Assembly (NCBI GenBank): GCA_021844725.1
Contig: JAKBSX010000019.1
Coordinates: 1-13,731, forward strand
From: Actinomycetes bacterium
GTDB taxonomy: Bacteria; Actinomycetota; Acidimicrobiia; Acidimicrobiales; Acidimicrobiaceae
DNA: 13,731 nt
Direction of reading: 5' to 3'
This document shows, in pieces, positions 1 through 6,744 of the stretch (position 1 is the stretch's first letter; every line of letters begins with the position of its first letter). The position numbers were made by a program, and so were the translations under genes. Below the pieces are notes generated by a model. The model had not been told where the DNA came from. It ran no database searches and saw only the letters and a program-made list of their open reading frames with translations.

Positions 1-188
1 AGTATTTCAGCTATCTGAACTGGCGCCGGGCTTCCCCAAGAACGATTTTTAAACTCAAAGAGGCAGATTTAGATTATTCGTTTTGGACGGTCAACAGGCC
101 GGATGCAATTTCAAACCTGATTAATGTCGGTGCGCAATATCTGATCACCGATGAGGTAGCTCTTGCCATAGGTATTACTCGGCATTAA
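1..188 (+). CDS. Glycerophosphodiester phosphodiesterase family protein, 3' end only
   Basis: An open frame enters from the left edge (first whole codon at base 3) and gives 61 residues before TAA at 186-188. Its last third reads WTVNRPDAISNLINVGAQYLITDE, in two pieces: WTVNRPDAISNL and then INVGAQYLITDE. This matches the C-terminal end of the GDPD TIM barrel, where a 'vN.p..i..l...Gvd.iiTD' strand-loop-strand closes the fold. The family hydrolyses glycerophosphodiesters to glycerol-3-phosphate and an alcohol. The catalytic His and Glu residues lie in the missing N-terminal part, so activity and substrate cannot be judged. The next gene, etfB, starts 110 bases later on the same strand. A small TATCA/TGATA inverted repeat at 192-206 follows the stop but has no T-run, so I do not call it a terminator. 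Confidence 0.72.
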   Translation, partial: YFSYLNWRRASPRTIFKLKEADLDYSFWTVNRPDAISNLINVGAQYLITDEVALAIGITRH

Positions 189-247
189 AAGTATCATGCA
201 GTGATAGTTAATGCGAAACTTGAAGTTAATATTACTGTTGAGTAACT

Positions 248-266
248 GTTTGGTTATAAACTAAAC
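248..266 (+). promoter_or_regulatory. Candidate operator overlapping the etfBA -10 region
   Basis: GTTTGGTT-ATA-AACTAAAC is an inverted repeat with 7 of 8 positions complementary and a three-base centre. It contains TATAAA (255-260), five of six bases of a -10 element, which would place a transcript start about 30 bases before the etfB ATG. No convincing -35 box lies 16-18 bases upstream. A palindrome over the -10 is the usual position for a repressor site, and TetR- or GntR-type regulators often control ETF and beta-oxidation genes. No regulator gene is visible here, so the role is inference. Confidence 0.35.
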
Positions 267-298
267 GTCGTAATTTGGAAAAGGTAGGGAAACCTAAT

Positions 299-1060
299 AT
301 GAACATTACGGTTTGTGTCAAACAGATCCCTGATCAGTCGAGTCCCGGAAAATTGGATCCCGGGTCGCATAATCTTGTCCGGGATGGAAAGCTGATCCTT
401 GATGATTCCGACAGTTACGGAGTTGAAATGGCTTTGCAGCTTGCTGCCGAGGCCGGCGGCGGTGAAGTAACTCTGGTTAGCATGGCCCCAAATGGAGAAG
501 TTTCTGGCATTCGTACAGCACTTGCCATGGGGGCGGATAAAGCGGTGCTGGTCTCAGATGCAAAGCTGGCGGGAGCCGATGCGCTTACTACGGCGAAGGT
601 TCTTGCTGCGGCGATCAAGCGTAACCCCTTCGATCTGGTCATTGCTGCGACCGAATCCACTGATGGATACACGGGGACAGTCCCTGTGCAGATAGCTGAA
701 ATACTGGATATTCCTTCTGTAAGCTTTGCCAAAAAGGTTGAGTTATCCGGAGGCATCCTCAAAGTTCAAAGGCAGACCGAACTTGGATATGACCAAGTAG
801 AGTGTCCTCTTCCGGCCCTGATATCAGTTACCGCTGGGGTGGTGGAACCAAGATATCCATCGTTTAAAGGAATTATGTCAGCCAAAAGCAAACCCGTAGA
901 GGTCCTGGAAGCGTCAACGCTGGGTATTGAACCAGGTCGCAATCAGGAGATAATAACGGTTAGATCAGCTGAGGAGCGGTCGTCTGGAGTGATTATTACT
1001 GACGAGGGAGATGCTCACCAACAAATTATTGAGTTTCTGGAGCAACTTAAGGTCATCTAG
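299..1060 (+). CDS. etfB: Electron transfer flavoprotein, beta subunit
   Basis: ETF is a soluble heterodimer that accepts electrons from acyl-CoA and other dehydrogenases and passes them to ETF:quinone oxidoreductase. This 253-residue protein begins MNITVCVKQIPD, the family's standard start. It has the AMP/FAD-proximal adenine-nucleotide hydrolase-like fold with GADKAVLV near the middle. The region LKVQRQTELGYDQVE, then CPLPALISVTAG, corresponds to the ETF-beta signature with a few substitutions, followed by VEPRYPSFKGIMSAKSK. I chose the ATG at 299 because AGGGA (286-290) sits eight bases upstream and the family alignment starts there; an in-frame TTG at 275 would only add eight unlikely residues. 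etfA follows after 46 bases, so the two are almost certainly co-transcribed. No fixC or fixX gene is adjacent, so this is a housekeeping rather than a nitrogen-fixation ETF. Confidence 0.95.
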   Translation: MNITVCVKQIPDQSSPGKLDPGSHNLVRDGKLILDDSDSYGVEMALQLAAEAGGGEVTLVSMAPNGEVSGIRTALAMGADKAVLVSDAKLAGADALTTAKVLAAAIKRNPFDLVIAATESTDGYTGTVPVQIAEILDIPSVSFAKKVELSGGILKVQRQTELGYDQVECPLPALISVTAGVVEPRYPSFKGIMSAKSKPVEVLEASTLGIEPGRNQEIITVRSAEERSSGVIITDEGDAHQQIIEFLEQLKVI

Positions 1061-1106
1061 TCCGGATATGGGAATACAAAGCTACGCAAGGAAAGTAAAC
1101 ATATAA

Positions 1107-2072
1107 ATGACATTGTCTAAGATTTGGGTATTTGCGGAATCAACTGAATCAGGAATTACTTCAACTTCACTTGAACTTATTTCGGCGGCTAGTAAATTTG
1201 CTGATCATGTGGAAGTTTTCGTTGCTTCACCGGAGCCAGGTTACAGTGAAATAGTTGGCGCCTACGGTGCCACCAAACTTATCCAGGTGACTGATGTAAA
1301 CGACAGGCTGATCGGCACGGTGGTAGCTTCGGCCATGGCTCAGCTGCTTTCAGGGAATACTGTGGACGCGATATTTTTCGCCATGACTCCGGAAGGTCGT
1401 GACTGTGCGGCAAGGTTGTCTGTCAAACTGGATGTTCCCGTGCTTACCAACGTTGTCAATCTTTCAGTTGACGGGACGCGCCTCGTAAGTGAGCATGCCA
1501 TATTTGGTGGTTCTGAAATAGTGCAGGCTGGATTTACAGGTTCATCTCCGGCAATATTTGCTATTAGAGCCAAGTCTTTTACTGCCGAAAGCCGCGGAGG
1601 AATGCCAGCTGAAGTTGTACAAGTCGGTGTTGGAGATTTGGGTTCTGCAGGTAAAGCTCGGATTGTTGAACAACATTTAGAAGAGCGATCTGGTCCGAAG
1701 CTCGATGAAGCCCCGGTGGTGGTCTCTGGCGGACGCGGGCTCGGCCAGGCGGAAAACTACAAATTGGTTGAGGAATTAGCAAAGCTGCTCGGTGGGGCTC
1801 CGGGTGCCTCAAGGGCTATTGTTGATGCAGGATGGGTGCCCTATTCGTATCAGGTAGGTCAGACCGGTAAGACGGTAAAGCCAAATGTGTATATCGCCTG
1901 TGGAATATCCGGAGCAACTCAGCATATGGTTGGGATGAAGGGCGCCAAGAATATTATTGCCATCAATAAGGATGAGGACGCTCCGATATTCTCAATCGCT
2001 GATCTTGGGATAGTTGGCGACGTTCATAAAATTGTCCCGAAACTTATTGAGGCTCTGCAATCCCGGACCTGA
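1107..2072 (+). CDS. etfA: Electron transfer flavoprotein, alpha subunit
   Basis: This 321-residue protein is the FAD-carrying partner of EtfB. The N-terminal domain (about residues 4-190) opens with IWVFAEST. The C-terminal FAD domain is very well preserved: VVVSGGRGLG, then ASRAIVDAGWVP with the FAD-contacting Arg, YQVGQTGKTVKPNVYIACG, ISGATQH with the flavin-contacting His, and IIAINKDEDAPIF. The last two blocks form the ETF-alpha signature, with Thr replacing the usual Ile/Val before QH. Length is normal for the family. The ATG is preceded by AAGGAAAG (1088-1095), with 11 bases between. The etfB-etfA order and 46-base spacing indicate one transcript. A hairpin with a T-run at 2100-2123 probably ends it before the convergent gene. 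Confidence 0.96.
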   Translation: MTLSKIWVFAESTESGITSTSLELISAASKFADHVEVFVASPEPGYSEIVGAYGATKLIQVTDVNDRLIGTVVASAMAQLLSGNTVDAIFFAMTPEGRDCAARLSVKLDVPVLTNVVNLSVDGTRLVSEHAIFGGSEIVQAGFTGSSPAIFAIRAKSFTAESRGGMPAEVVQVGVGDLGSAGKARIVEQHLEERSGPKLDEAPVVVSGGRGLGQAENYKLVEELAKLLGGAPGASRAIVDAGWVPYSYQVGQTGKTVKPNVYIACGISGATQHMVGMKGAKNIIAINKDEDAPIFSIADLGIVGDVHKIVPKLIEALQSRT

Positions 2073-2099
2073 ATGGTGGCACCTGGCTGCAATGGATAA

Positions 2100-2123
2100 G
2101 TCACCGAAGGTGTCCTTTTATTT
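2100..2123 (+). terminator. Probable intrinsic terminator after etfA
   Basis: GTCACC-GAA-GGTGTC forms a short hairpin (CACC/GGTG plus an outer G-C pair across one T-T mismatch). It is followed at once by CTTTTATTT. It lies in the 52-base gap between two convergent genes, 27 bases after the etfA stop. The stem is short, so efficiency is uncertain. Confidence 0.45.
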
Positions 2124-2124
2124 G

Positions 2125-2847
2125 CTATACCAATGGCCACGGGTAGCAGCGCATTTCCGGATCTGGAAGTGGGAATTTTCTCTTTTTCAAAATTGAAGTG
2201 ACCCGAAGCTCAAGAGCGGCAGACTCCTCCGCTGTCAGTAGGTTCCTGGTGCTCTTAATGAGTAATGGAATCGCTTCTCTTATGTGACTTATGAGATCGT
2301 CCGGGATTTTCAAACCGGCGAATTCCCAGATCACGGTTCTCAATTTATAAATACTGTGAAAACACAGTCCTTGGTCGATACCCCATATATGGTTATTTTC
2401 GTCGATCAGCAAATGGCCAGATTTTCTGTCGGCATTATTTGCGATAATGTCAAACAACGCGAACTTCATAAACTGCGGGTGTAGTTCTTCACGCTCAAAC
2501 AGAGAAAAATAGTGCTCTGAAAAGTCAGCTTCAATAAACAGCTGAAGGCTCCCAATGCCGAGCGGGGCATCGCCTCTTAGTACCGTGGGTGGAACGAGAT
2601 CCCAGTTTAACGCTTGTGAGAGTTCATAAGCTGCTACTTCTCGTGCGTATAGTCCATCGGGAAAATCCCACAGAGCGCGCTCACCTTGGTGAGGTTTGTA
2701 TATGGCTTTTATAGCTCTATCTTCCAGTGTTACCTGAACCAGGTAGGTGCCGTTTGAGCTATAGGGCATTCTCCCTATTACTTCAAGCTGACCAAGGTTC
2801 AGTAAGTCTATAAATTCGGAGCTCTGTGGCCGTTTGTCTTGGGACAT
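2125..2847 (-). CDS. SCO1664-family protein (PI3K/PI4K-like kinase fold)
   Basis: This 240-residue protein matches the actinobacterial SCO1664 family, which has distant similarity to phosphatidylinositol 3/4-kinases. The kinase core residues appear intact: Lys51 in AIYKPHQGE (nucleotide-binding lysine), Glu70 in YAREVAAYEL (helix C), a catalytic-loop-like DIIANNADRKSGHLL (about 133-147) and IDQGLCFH (157-164), where Asp158 would be the metal-binding Asp. The end, PLPDPEMRCYPWPLV, is also family-typical. The substrate is unknown. It is the last gene of the phosphatase-DUF3090-SCO1664 trio. Its start overlaps the DUF3090 gene by 40 bases, which implies translational coupling; no strong Shine-Dalgarno precedes the ATG. 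I am confident of the family, not of any reaction. Confidence 0.88.
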   Translation of the reverse strand: MSQDKRPQSSEFIDLLNLGQLEVIGRMPYSSNGTYLVQVTLEDRAIKAIYKPHQGERALWDFPDGLYAREVAAYELSQALNWDLVPPTVLRGDAPLGIGSLQLFIEADFSEHYFSLFEREELHPQFMKFALFDIIANNADRKSGHLLIDENNHIWGIDQGLCFHSIYKLRTVIWEFAGLKIPDDLISHIREAIPLLIKSTRNLLTAEESAALELRVTSILKKRKFPLPDPEMRCYPWPLV

Positions 2848-3311
2848 GCGTGACCTGAGGGATCAAGTGGATAACCACAAAGCGGACAAGGAGGGCGGCC
2901 AGCTTCAACCAGTCTGGTGCCCTGTATGGCGATCATTACGGCCTGTTCTTTTGAAATCCCAACGTGGAGAAGAGAAATGCTGTCACCCTCATCATCTTCA
3001 GCGATTGATTCGAGTTGCAGGTGTATTTGATCAGTTTCTTCCGAATATGAGATGGCAATGGAACCTATTGGCCAGCTTATCTCATATGGGAGAATGAGAT
3101 CGCTGGGTTCATCGGTATGACCTGGCCTGGGAAGCTCTTTTATGAGATTTGCAAGGTGCTGAGCAAGTGCGGCGACCTGAGTCTTTTCCAATTTTAAGGT
3201 AATTAAGTCACCCAAGTATCTAGCTTGGAAGAGAAATATCCGTTTGCCCGGTTCTCCAATAGCTCCTAAGGCAACGTGATCAACGGTTGGGAAATCTTTT
3301 GAATCTGACAA
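2808..3311 (-). CDS. DUF3090 family protein with C-terminal zinc-ribbon motif
   Basis: The 167-residue product is recognisable as DUF3090 by GAIGEPGKRIFLFQAR (about 16-31), the LEKTQVAALAQHLANLIKEL helix and the end GRPPCPLCGYPLDPSGHACP. Cys142, Cys145, His154 and Cys156 form a CxxC...HxC set that probably binds one zinc. The function of the family is unknown. The start is TTG: AAGGTG (bases 3318-3323) lies six bases upstream, inside the last codons of the phosphatase gene, and residue spacing to GAIGEPG fits the family. The gene starts directly next to the phosphatase stop and ends 40 bases inside the SCO1664 gene, so the three are made as a unit. It is slightly shorter than typical homologues, which run to about 180-190 residues. 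Confidence 0.9.
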   Translation of the reverse strand: MSDSKDFPTVDHVALGAIGEPGKRIFLFQARYLGDLITLKLEKTQVAALAQHLANLIKELPRPGHTDEPSDLILPYEISWPIGSIAISYSEETDQIHLQLESIAEDDEGDSISLLHVGISKEQAVMIAIQGTRLVEAGRPPCPLCGYPLDPSGHACPKTNGHRAPNL

Positions 3312-3986
3312 TTATGACACCTTGACTGATAATTGTTTATGCCAATTGCTTCCAAGAACAACTGGTCCTGAGGATGTATACGATATTGCAGAGACCGAAC
3401 AAGTGCCAACCGTAAGTCGTTGGAACATATCCAGATGCATTCCCAATGCATTACAAAGGAAGGTTTTTATTGGGTCGGCATGCGAGTAGGCAACCACTAT
3501 TTTACCTTTGTTTTCTCTCTGTACGAATTCAACAAACGCTGATACACGGGCCTGCATTTCCATAAATGATTCTCCTGATGGAAATCTAAAAGTAGAAGGA
3601 GATTTTTGCACCTGCTGCCACTCCGGGAGTTTATAAAGTTCCTTGAGTTCTCTGCCCGTCCATTCCCCGAAATCGCATTCATTAAGGAGTTTGTGTATTC
3701 GTACTTCCCTTGAAATAAGTTTGGCGAGTGGCGTAGCAGTCTGTTGTGCTCGTTCCAGGGGACTTGAATATATTTCCGCAATCGCCTCCAGCTGCGACAG
3801 TTGCTGAGCTACTTCTTCCGCCTGCTGTAATCCCTGATCTGAAAGATCCAAGCCTGGAGCACGGCCTGGAAGAATCTTGCCTGTGGTTGGGGTGTTGCCG
3901 TGTCGAACTAGTAATAGTGTGGTTGGCGTTTCGTTTACGGTTCCAGTATTTTGATCTGTCTTATCTTGCTTGTTTTGTTCACTCAT
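3312..3986 (-). CDS. Histidine phosphatase / phosphomutase-like protein, MSMEG_4193 family
   Basis: A branch-1 histidine phosphatase superfamily member of 224 residues. Visible catalytic parts are LLLVRHGNT (Arg28, His29, the phospho-accepting histidine), SSPLERAQQTA (Arg79), ECDFGEWTG (Glu104, likely proton donor) and VVAYSHADPIK (His169). These fit the MSMEG_4193 subfamily, found next to DUF3090 and SCO1664 genes across Actinobacteria; the true substrate is not known. The first 23 residues are a polar Gln/Asn/Thr-rich extension before the usual family start. No alternative start codon exists between the ATG and the catalytic strand, so the extension is probably real. No Shine-Dalgarno is visible upstream. 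A 61-base gap separates it from the thiolase gene. Confidence 0.9.
   Translation of the reverse strand: MSEQNKQDKTDQNTGTVNETPTTLLLVRHGNTPTTGKILPGRAPGLDLSDQGLQQAEEVAQQLSQLEAIAEIYSSPLERAQQTATPLAKLISREVRIHKLLNECDFGEWTGRELKELYKLPEWQQVQKSPSTFRFPSGESFMEMQARVSAFVEFVQRENKGKIVVAYSHADPIKTFLCNALGMHLDMFQRLTVGTCSVSAISYTSSGPVVLGSNWHKQLSVKVS
3318..3323 (-). promoter_or_regulatory. Ribosome binding site that fixes the TTG start of the DUF3090 gene
   Basis: On the minus strand this reads AAGGTG, six bases before the TTG at 3309-3311. It lies within the Lys-Val codons of the upstream phosphatase's last residues (SVKVS-stop). That arrangement suggests coupled termination and re-initiation. Confidence 0.6.
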
Positions 3987-4047
3987 GTATTAAGAAAGTT
4001 AGTCTGACTTTTGGAAAAATCATCCGGGGGATGTTCGATATCGTTAT

Positions 4048-5214
4048 TTACGACAGCCGTTCAACTATCATGGCCATCCCCATGCCTCCTCCAACGCACA
4101 TAGTTTCGAGCCCAAACTGTTTGTCGCCTATCTTCAGACCGTTTAGGAGCGTAGTCATGATTCGTGCACCAGTCATTCCAAATGGGTGCCCAAGTGCAAT
4201 TGCTCCACCGTGCGGATTCAGCTGGTCTTCAATTGAAATTGACAGTTCGTCACAGACGGCGAGAACTTGAGCGGCGAATGCTTCGTTGAGTTCAACGATA
4301 TCTATATCGGCGAGTGTCATTCTCGCTAATGAAAGTACTTTTTTGACAGCTTCGATGGGTCCAACTCCCATTATTTCAGGAGCAAGACCGGTAACCGAAG
4401 AAGCGACTATCCTTGCCAGTGGAGTGATACCTAGCCGTTTAGCCTTGTCATCAGACATCACTAATACAGCAGCAGCCCCGTCGTTCAAAGGGCAGGAGTT
4501 GCCTGCAGTTACGCTTCCATCGGGAAGAAATGCTGGAGGTAACTGACCCAATTTTTCTAGGTCAGTATTGGGTCGGGGTCCGTCATCTTTGGTGATCAAA
4601 TGCCCGTCATGGAGAGGATATGGCGTGATTTCCCTATCAAAGAATCCATCTGACTGGCTATTGACTGCGCGGTCTTGGGAAAGCTTGGCAAACTCATCCA
4701 TCCTGTGTCTTGATATCCCATATTTCGCGGCTACATTTTCTGCTGTAAGACCCATGGAAATGTACATGTCATTGACATAATCGCTTCTGGATTTGTCGGT
4801 GAATCTGGGATTGAAATCCTGCTCTGAGAGTCCTACCCCTAGAGTCCGAGTAGTGCTCTCAACGCCTCCAGCTATGAATACCTCTCCTTCGGAGGCTTTT
4901 ATGGTGTGGAATGCCATGCGGATGCTTTGGAGGGAAGAAGCACAGAATCGGTTTACCGATGTGCCCGGGACCGAATCTGGTAGTCCTGCTAAAGCTGCAA
5001 TGATTCTTGCCATATTCATAGACTGTTCGCCGGCATGGTTGGCTGCCCCGAATATCACATCATCTATTTCAACTTCGTTGAGCTGAGGAATCTTATTTAG
5101 GAGAGCTCTAACTATAAAAGCTCCCATATCGTCCGGTCTGATGTCGACCAATGACCCTTTGAAAGCCCGGCCGATTGGGGTTCTTGCTGTTGCTACGATT
5201 ACAGCCTCTGTCAT
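4048..5214 (-). CDS. Thiolase family protein (acetyl-CoA acyltransferase)
   Basis: This is a full-length 388-residue thiolase. Active-site residues are all present: nucleophile Cys91 in NRFCASSLQSI, NEAFAAQVLAV, His343 in GGAIALGHPFGMTGAR and Cys373 in MCVGGGMGMAMI. It either cleaves 3-ketoacyl-CoA (beta-oxidation) or condenses two acetyl-CoA; sequence alone does not decide. The LDP.. to 'PHGG' form and the partner etfBA genes nearby favour the degradative role, but no FadB-type partner is adjacent. GAGG (5219-5222 on the minus strand) lies four bases before the ATG. It sits between ctaG (85-base gap) and the phosphatase gene (61-base gap), all on one strand. A weak promoter-like TTGCTA / CATAAA pair lies in the 85-base gap. 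Confidence 0.94.
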   Translation of the reverse strand: MTEAVIVATARTPIGRAFKGSLVDIRPDDMGAFIVRALLNKIPQLNEVEIDDVIFGAANHAGEQSMNMARIIAALAGLPDSVPGTSVNRFCASSLQSIRMAFHTIKASEGEVFIAGGVESTTRTLGVGLSEQDFNPRFTDKSRSDYVNDMYISMGLTAENVAAKYGISRHRMDEFAKLSQDRAVNSQSDGFFDREITPYPLHDGHLITKDDGPRPNTDLEKLGQLPPAFLPDGSVTAGNSCPLNDGAAAVLVMSDDKAKRLGITPLARIVASSVTGLAPEIMGVGPIEAVKKVLSLARMTLADIDIVELNEAFAAQVLAVCDELSISIEDQLNPHGGAIALGHPFGMTGARIMTTLLNGLKIGDKQFGLETMCVGGGMGMAMIVERLS

Positions 5215-5299
5215 AGGTCCTCGCTCAAGCCATCTATAGTTATCTGTAGTTTATGTTACTCGTCGGTCATTTAGCAACAATTGGCTGAACCGGTGAAAT

Positions 5300-6187
5300 T
5301 TATGGCTGTATAGCGTCTGGTTTCGGGTTTGAATTCTGTCGGTAAAGCTCATTGTCGGCCCGCCTGGCAGCCCGCTCTTCATGCTTGGCCCACTGGAAAA
5401 ATATTATGGCTAAAGCACCGACAGTGAAAACTTCGCCGAAAACCCAGAGTACCGCTCCTCCTGCATGTACATCTGCAAGCGTATGAGCAGGGGAAATAGA
5501 CACCCTTTCCGAAGTCAGGGCAATACCCAGGAAAGTGCTAAAAGGGATACCTATAAGTAGATAAGCTAATTTTGCGCCATATGACATTTTCCATCTGATC
5601 GGGTCTACACCTATCAGGGTGGTCCAGAAAATCAGCCCAGCTACCAGAAAATGAAGGTGCGTATAGTCGTGGAACAAAGGGTGCTCTATTGACAATTGAT
5701 AAACCGGTGTCAGAAAGTAGATGTACATGGTTGAATAGTTGATCAACCAGGCGGTGACTGGAAACGTGATTACAGAGATGACTTTGGAGTGTAGGAACTT
5801 TATGGTTTTAGTTTGGACTGGTTTTTTTGAGGCTTGCAGTAAAAGGGTCATCGGCGCGCTGAGGGCGATCAACATTGGCGCCATATTCATAAGCATTAGG
5901 TGCTGAATAACGTGCATTGTGAATACTGTGTCATCATATGCAGCTATCCCTGATCCTGTAGCAAGAAATACAATGGCTATTCCACCCAGAAATGATGCTG
6001 TTCGCAAGACCGGCCATTTGCGCCCTTTGCTGGCCATGGTTTTTACCCCAAGCAGGTATAGCCCAGCCGAAATTAGCTCTAAAAGCAGTGCCAGAAGCGC
6101 CAGTGGATTTGTTTGAAAACCAGTTAGAAGGACGGAGAGCTTTACTGGTGGGGACGGTATGGCTAAAAGAAGTTGCAGCGGCATCAC
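5300..6187 (-). CDS. ctaG: Cytochrome c oxidase assembly protein, caa3-type CtaG family
   Basis: A 295-residue membrane protein with about seven hydrophobic helices (roughly 28-49, 62-83, 90-118, 135-160, 175-195, 206-226, 243-265). The conserved family blocks are MHVIQHLMLMNMAPMLIALSAP (in two parts, MHVIQHLML and MNMAPMLIALSAP), HDYTHLHFLVAGLIFW and ADVHAGGAVLWVFGE. They supply His92, His96, His173, His177, His179 and His241, plausible copper or haem-copper-assembly ligands. Members help assemble the copper centre of aerobic oxidases. The tail is basic and polar (HEERAARRADNE), likely cytoplasmic. The start is GTG at 6185-6187 or the ATG directly after it; no clear ribosome site is seen. 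The peroxiredoxin gene ends 42 bases upstream, so they probably share a transcript. Unrelated to the Cox11-type proteins also named CtaG. Confidence 0.85.
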   Translation of the reverse strand: MMPLQLLLAIPSPPVKLSVLLTGFQTNPLALLALLLELISAGLYLLGVKTMASKGRKWPVLRTASFLGGIAIVFLATGSGIAAYDDTVFTMHVIQHLMLMNMAPMLIALSAPMTLLLQASKKPVQTKTIKFLHSKVISVITFPVTAWLINYSTMYIYFLTPVYQLSIEHPLFHDYTHLHFLVAGLIFWTTLIGVDPIRWKMSYGAKLAYLLIGIPFSTFLGIALTSERVSISPAHTLADVHAGGAVLWVFGEVFTVGALAIIFFQWAKHEERAARRADNELYRQNSNPKPDAIQP

Positions 6188-6229
6188 TAGCCAATTATAG
6201 GCATCGATCTACAAGACAGTTAACCCGGA

Positions 6230-6724
6230 TCAGTCGTCTAGTTTCAACTCCCTGGCCAAACGCGATGCATGTCCGGTAGCTTTTGTTCCATACCAGGTCT
6301 TGGTAATTACTCCGGTTTCATCGATTACGAATGTTGATCTGATAACGCCTACTGATTCTCTGCCGTACATCACCTTTTTGCCGTAAGTGCCCCAACGGCT
6401 CATTGCTTCCTTATTTGGATCCGATAGAAGCTCAAAACCAATATTAATTTTTTTTATAAATTCCTTGTGTTTTTCTGGCGAATCAGGAGATACGCCAAGG
6501 ACTACGTATCCAGCCCTTTTAAGTTTTGGCAAAATTTCGGTGAGTTCAGCCGCTTGCGTTGTGCAACCAGGGGTAAGGTCTTTAGGGTAGAAGTAGAGCA
6601 CTACTTTGCACCCAATGAACTGGTCCAGGCATAGGGTTTTGTTATCCTGGTTCGGCAAGCATAGTTCTGGGGACTGATCTCCAGGCTGCAGTCTTACTGA
6701 TTCATTTTCCACCATGTATTGCAA
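6230..6724 (-). CDS. bcp: Peroxiredoxin, BCP/PrxQ-like, lacking the usual resolving cysteine
   Basis: A thioredoxin-fold peroxidase of about 164 residues that reduces hydrogen peroxide and alkyl hydroperoxides. The active site FYPKDLTPGCTTQAAE puts the peroxidatic cysteine at 54 with its supporting Thr and Pro, and GVIRSTFVID near the end carries the conserved Arg. Classic BCP has a resolving Cys five residues later; here that position is Ala59. Other cysteines are at 22, 32 and 39, so resolution by one of these, or by an outside thiol (1-Cys mode), is possible. The start is TTG (6722-6724) or ATG three codons later; neither has a good ribosome site. It heads the minus-strand block that continues with ctaG. 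Confidence 0.92.
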   Translation of the reverse strand: MQYMVENESVRLQPGDQSPELCLPNQDNKTLCLDQFIGCKVVLYFYPKDLTPGCTTQAAELTEILPKLKRAGYVVLGVSPDSPEKHKEFIKKINIGFELLSDPNKEAMSRWGTYGKKVMYGRESVGVIRSTFVIDETGVITKTWYGTKATGHASRLARELKLDD

Positions 6725-6744
6725 CTTAGTGCAGATTTCTCGGT

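Noticed and set aside
192..206. TATCA/TGATA inverted repeat after the GDPD stop
   Set aside because: Only five or six pairs and no T-run; not a convincing terminator.
275..298. Upstream TTG start for etfB adding eight residues
   Set aside because: The added residues have no counterpart in the family, and AGGGA is placed correctly for the ATG at 299.
2834..3097. Open frame of 87 codons on the plus strand
   Set aside because: It lies opposite the well-supported DUF3090 and SCO1664 genes and its protein shows no recognisable motif.
3746..4270. Open frame of 174 codons on the plus strand across the phosphatase/thiolase gap
   Set aside because: It is antisense to conserved catalytic regions of both genes; its composition is what the reverse of those genes would give.
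5247..5254. ATAAACTA shared by the thiolase and etfB upstream regions as a common operator
   Set aside because: An eight-base match between two short regions is expected fairly often, and the thiolase copy lacks the second half of the palindrome.
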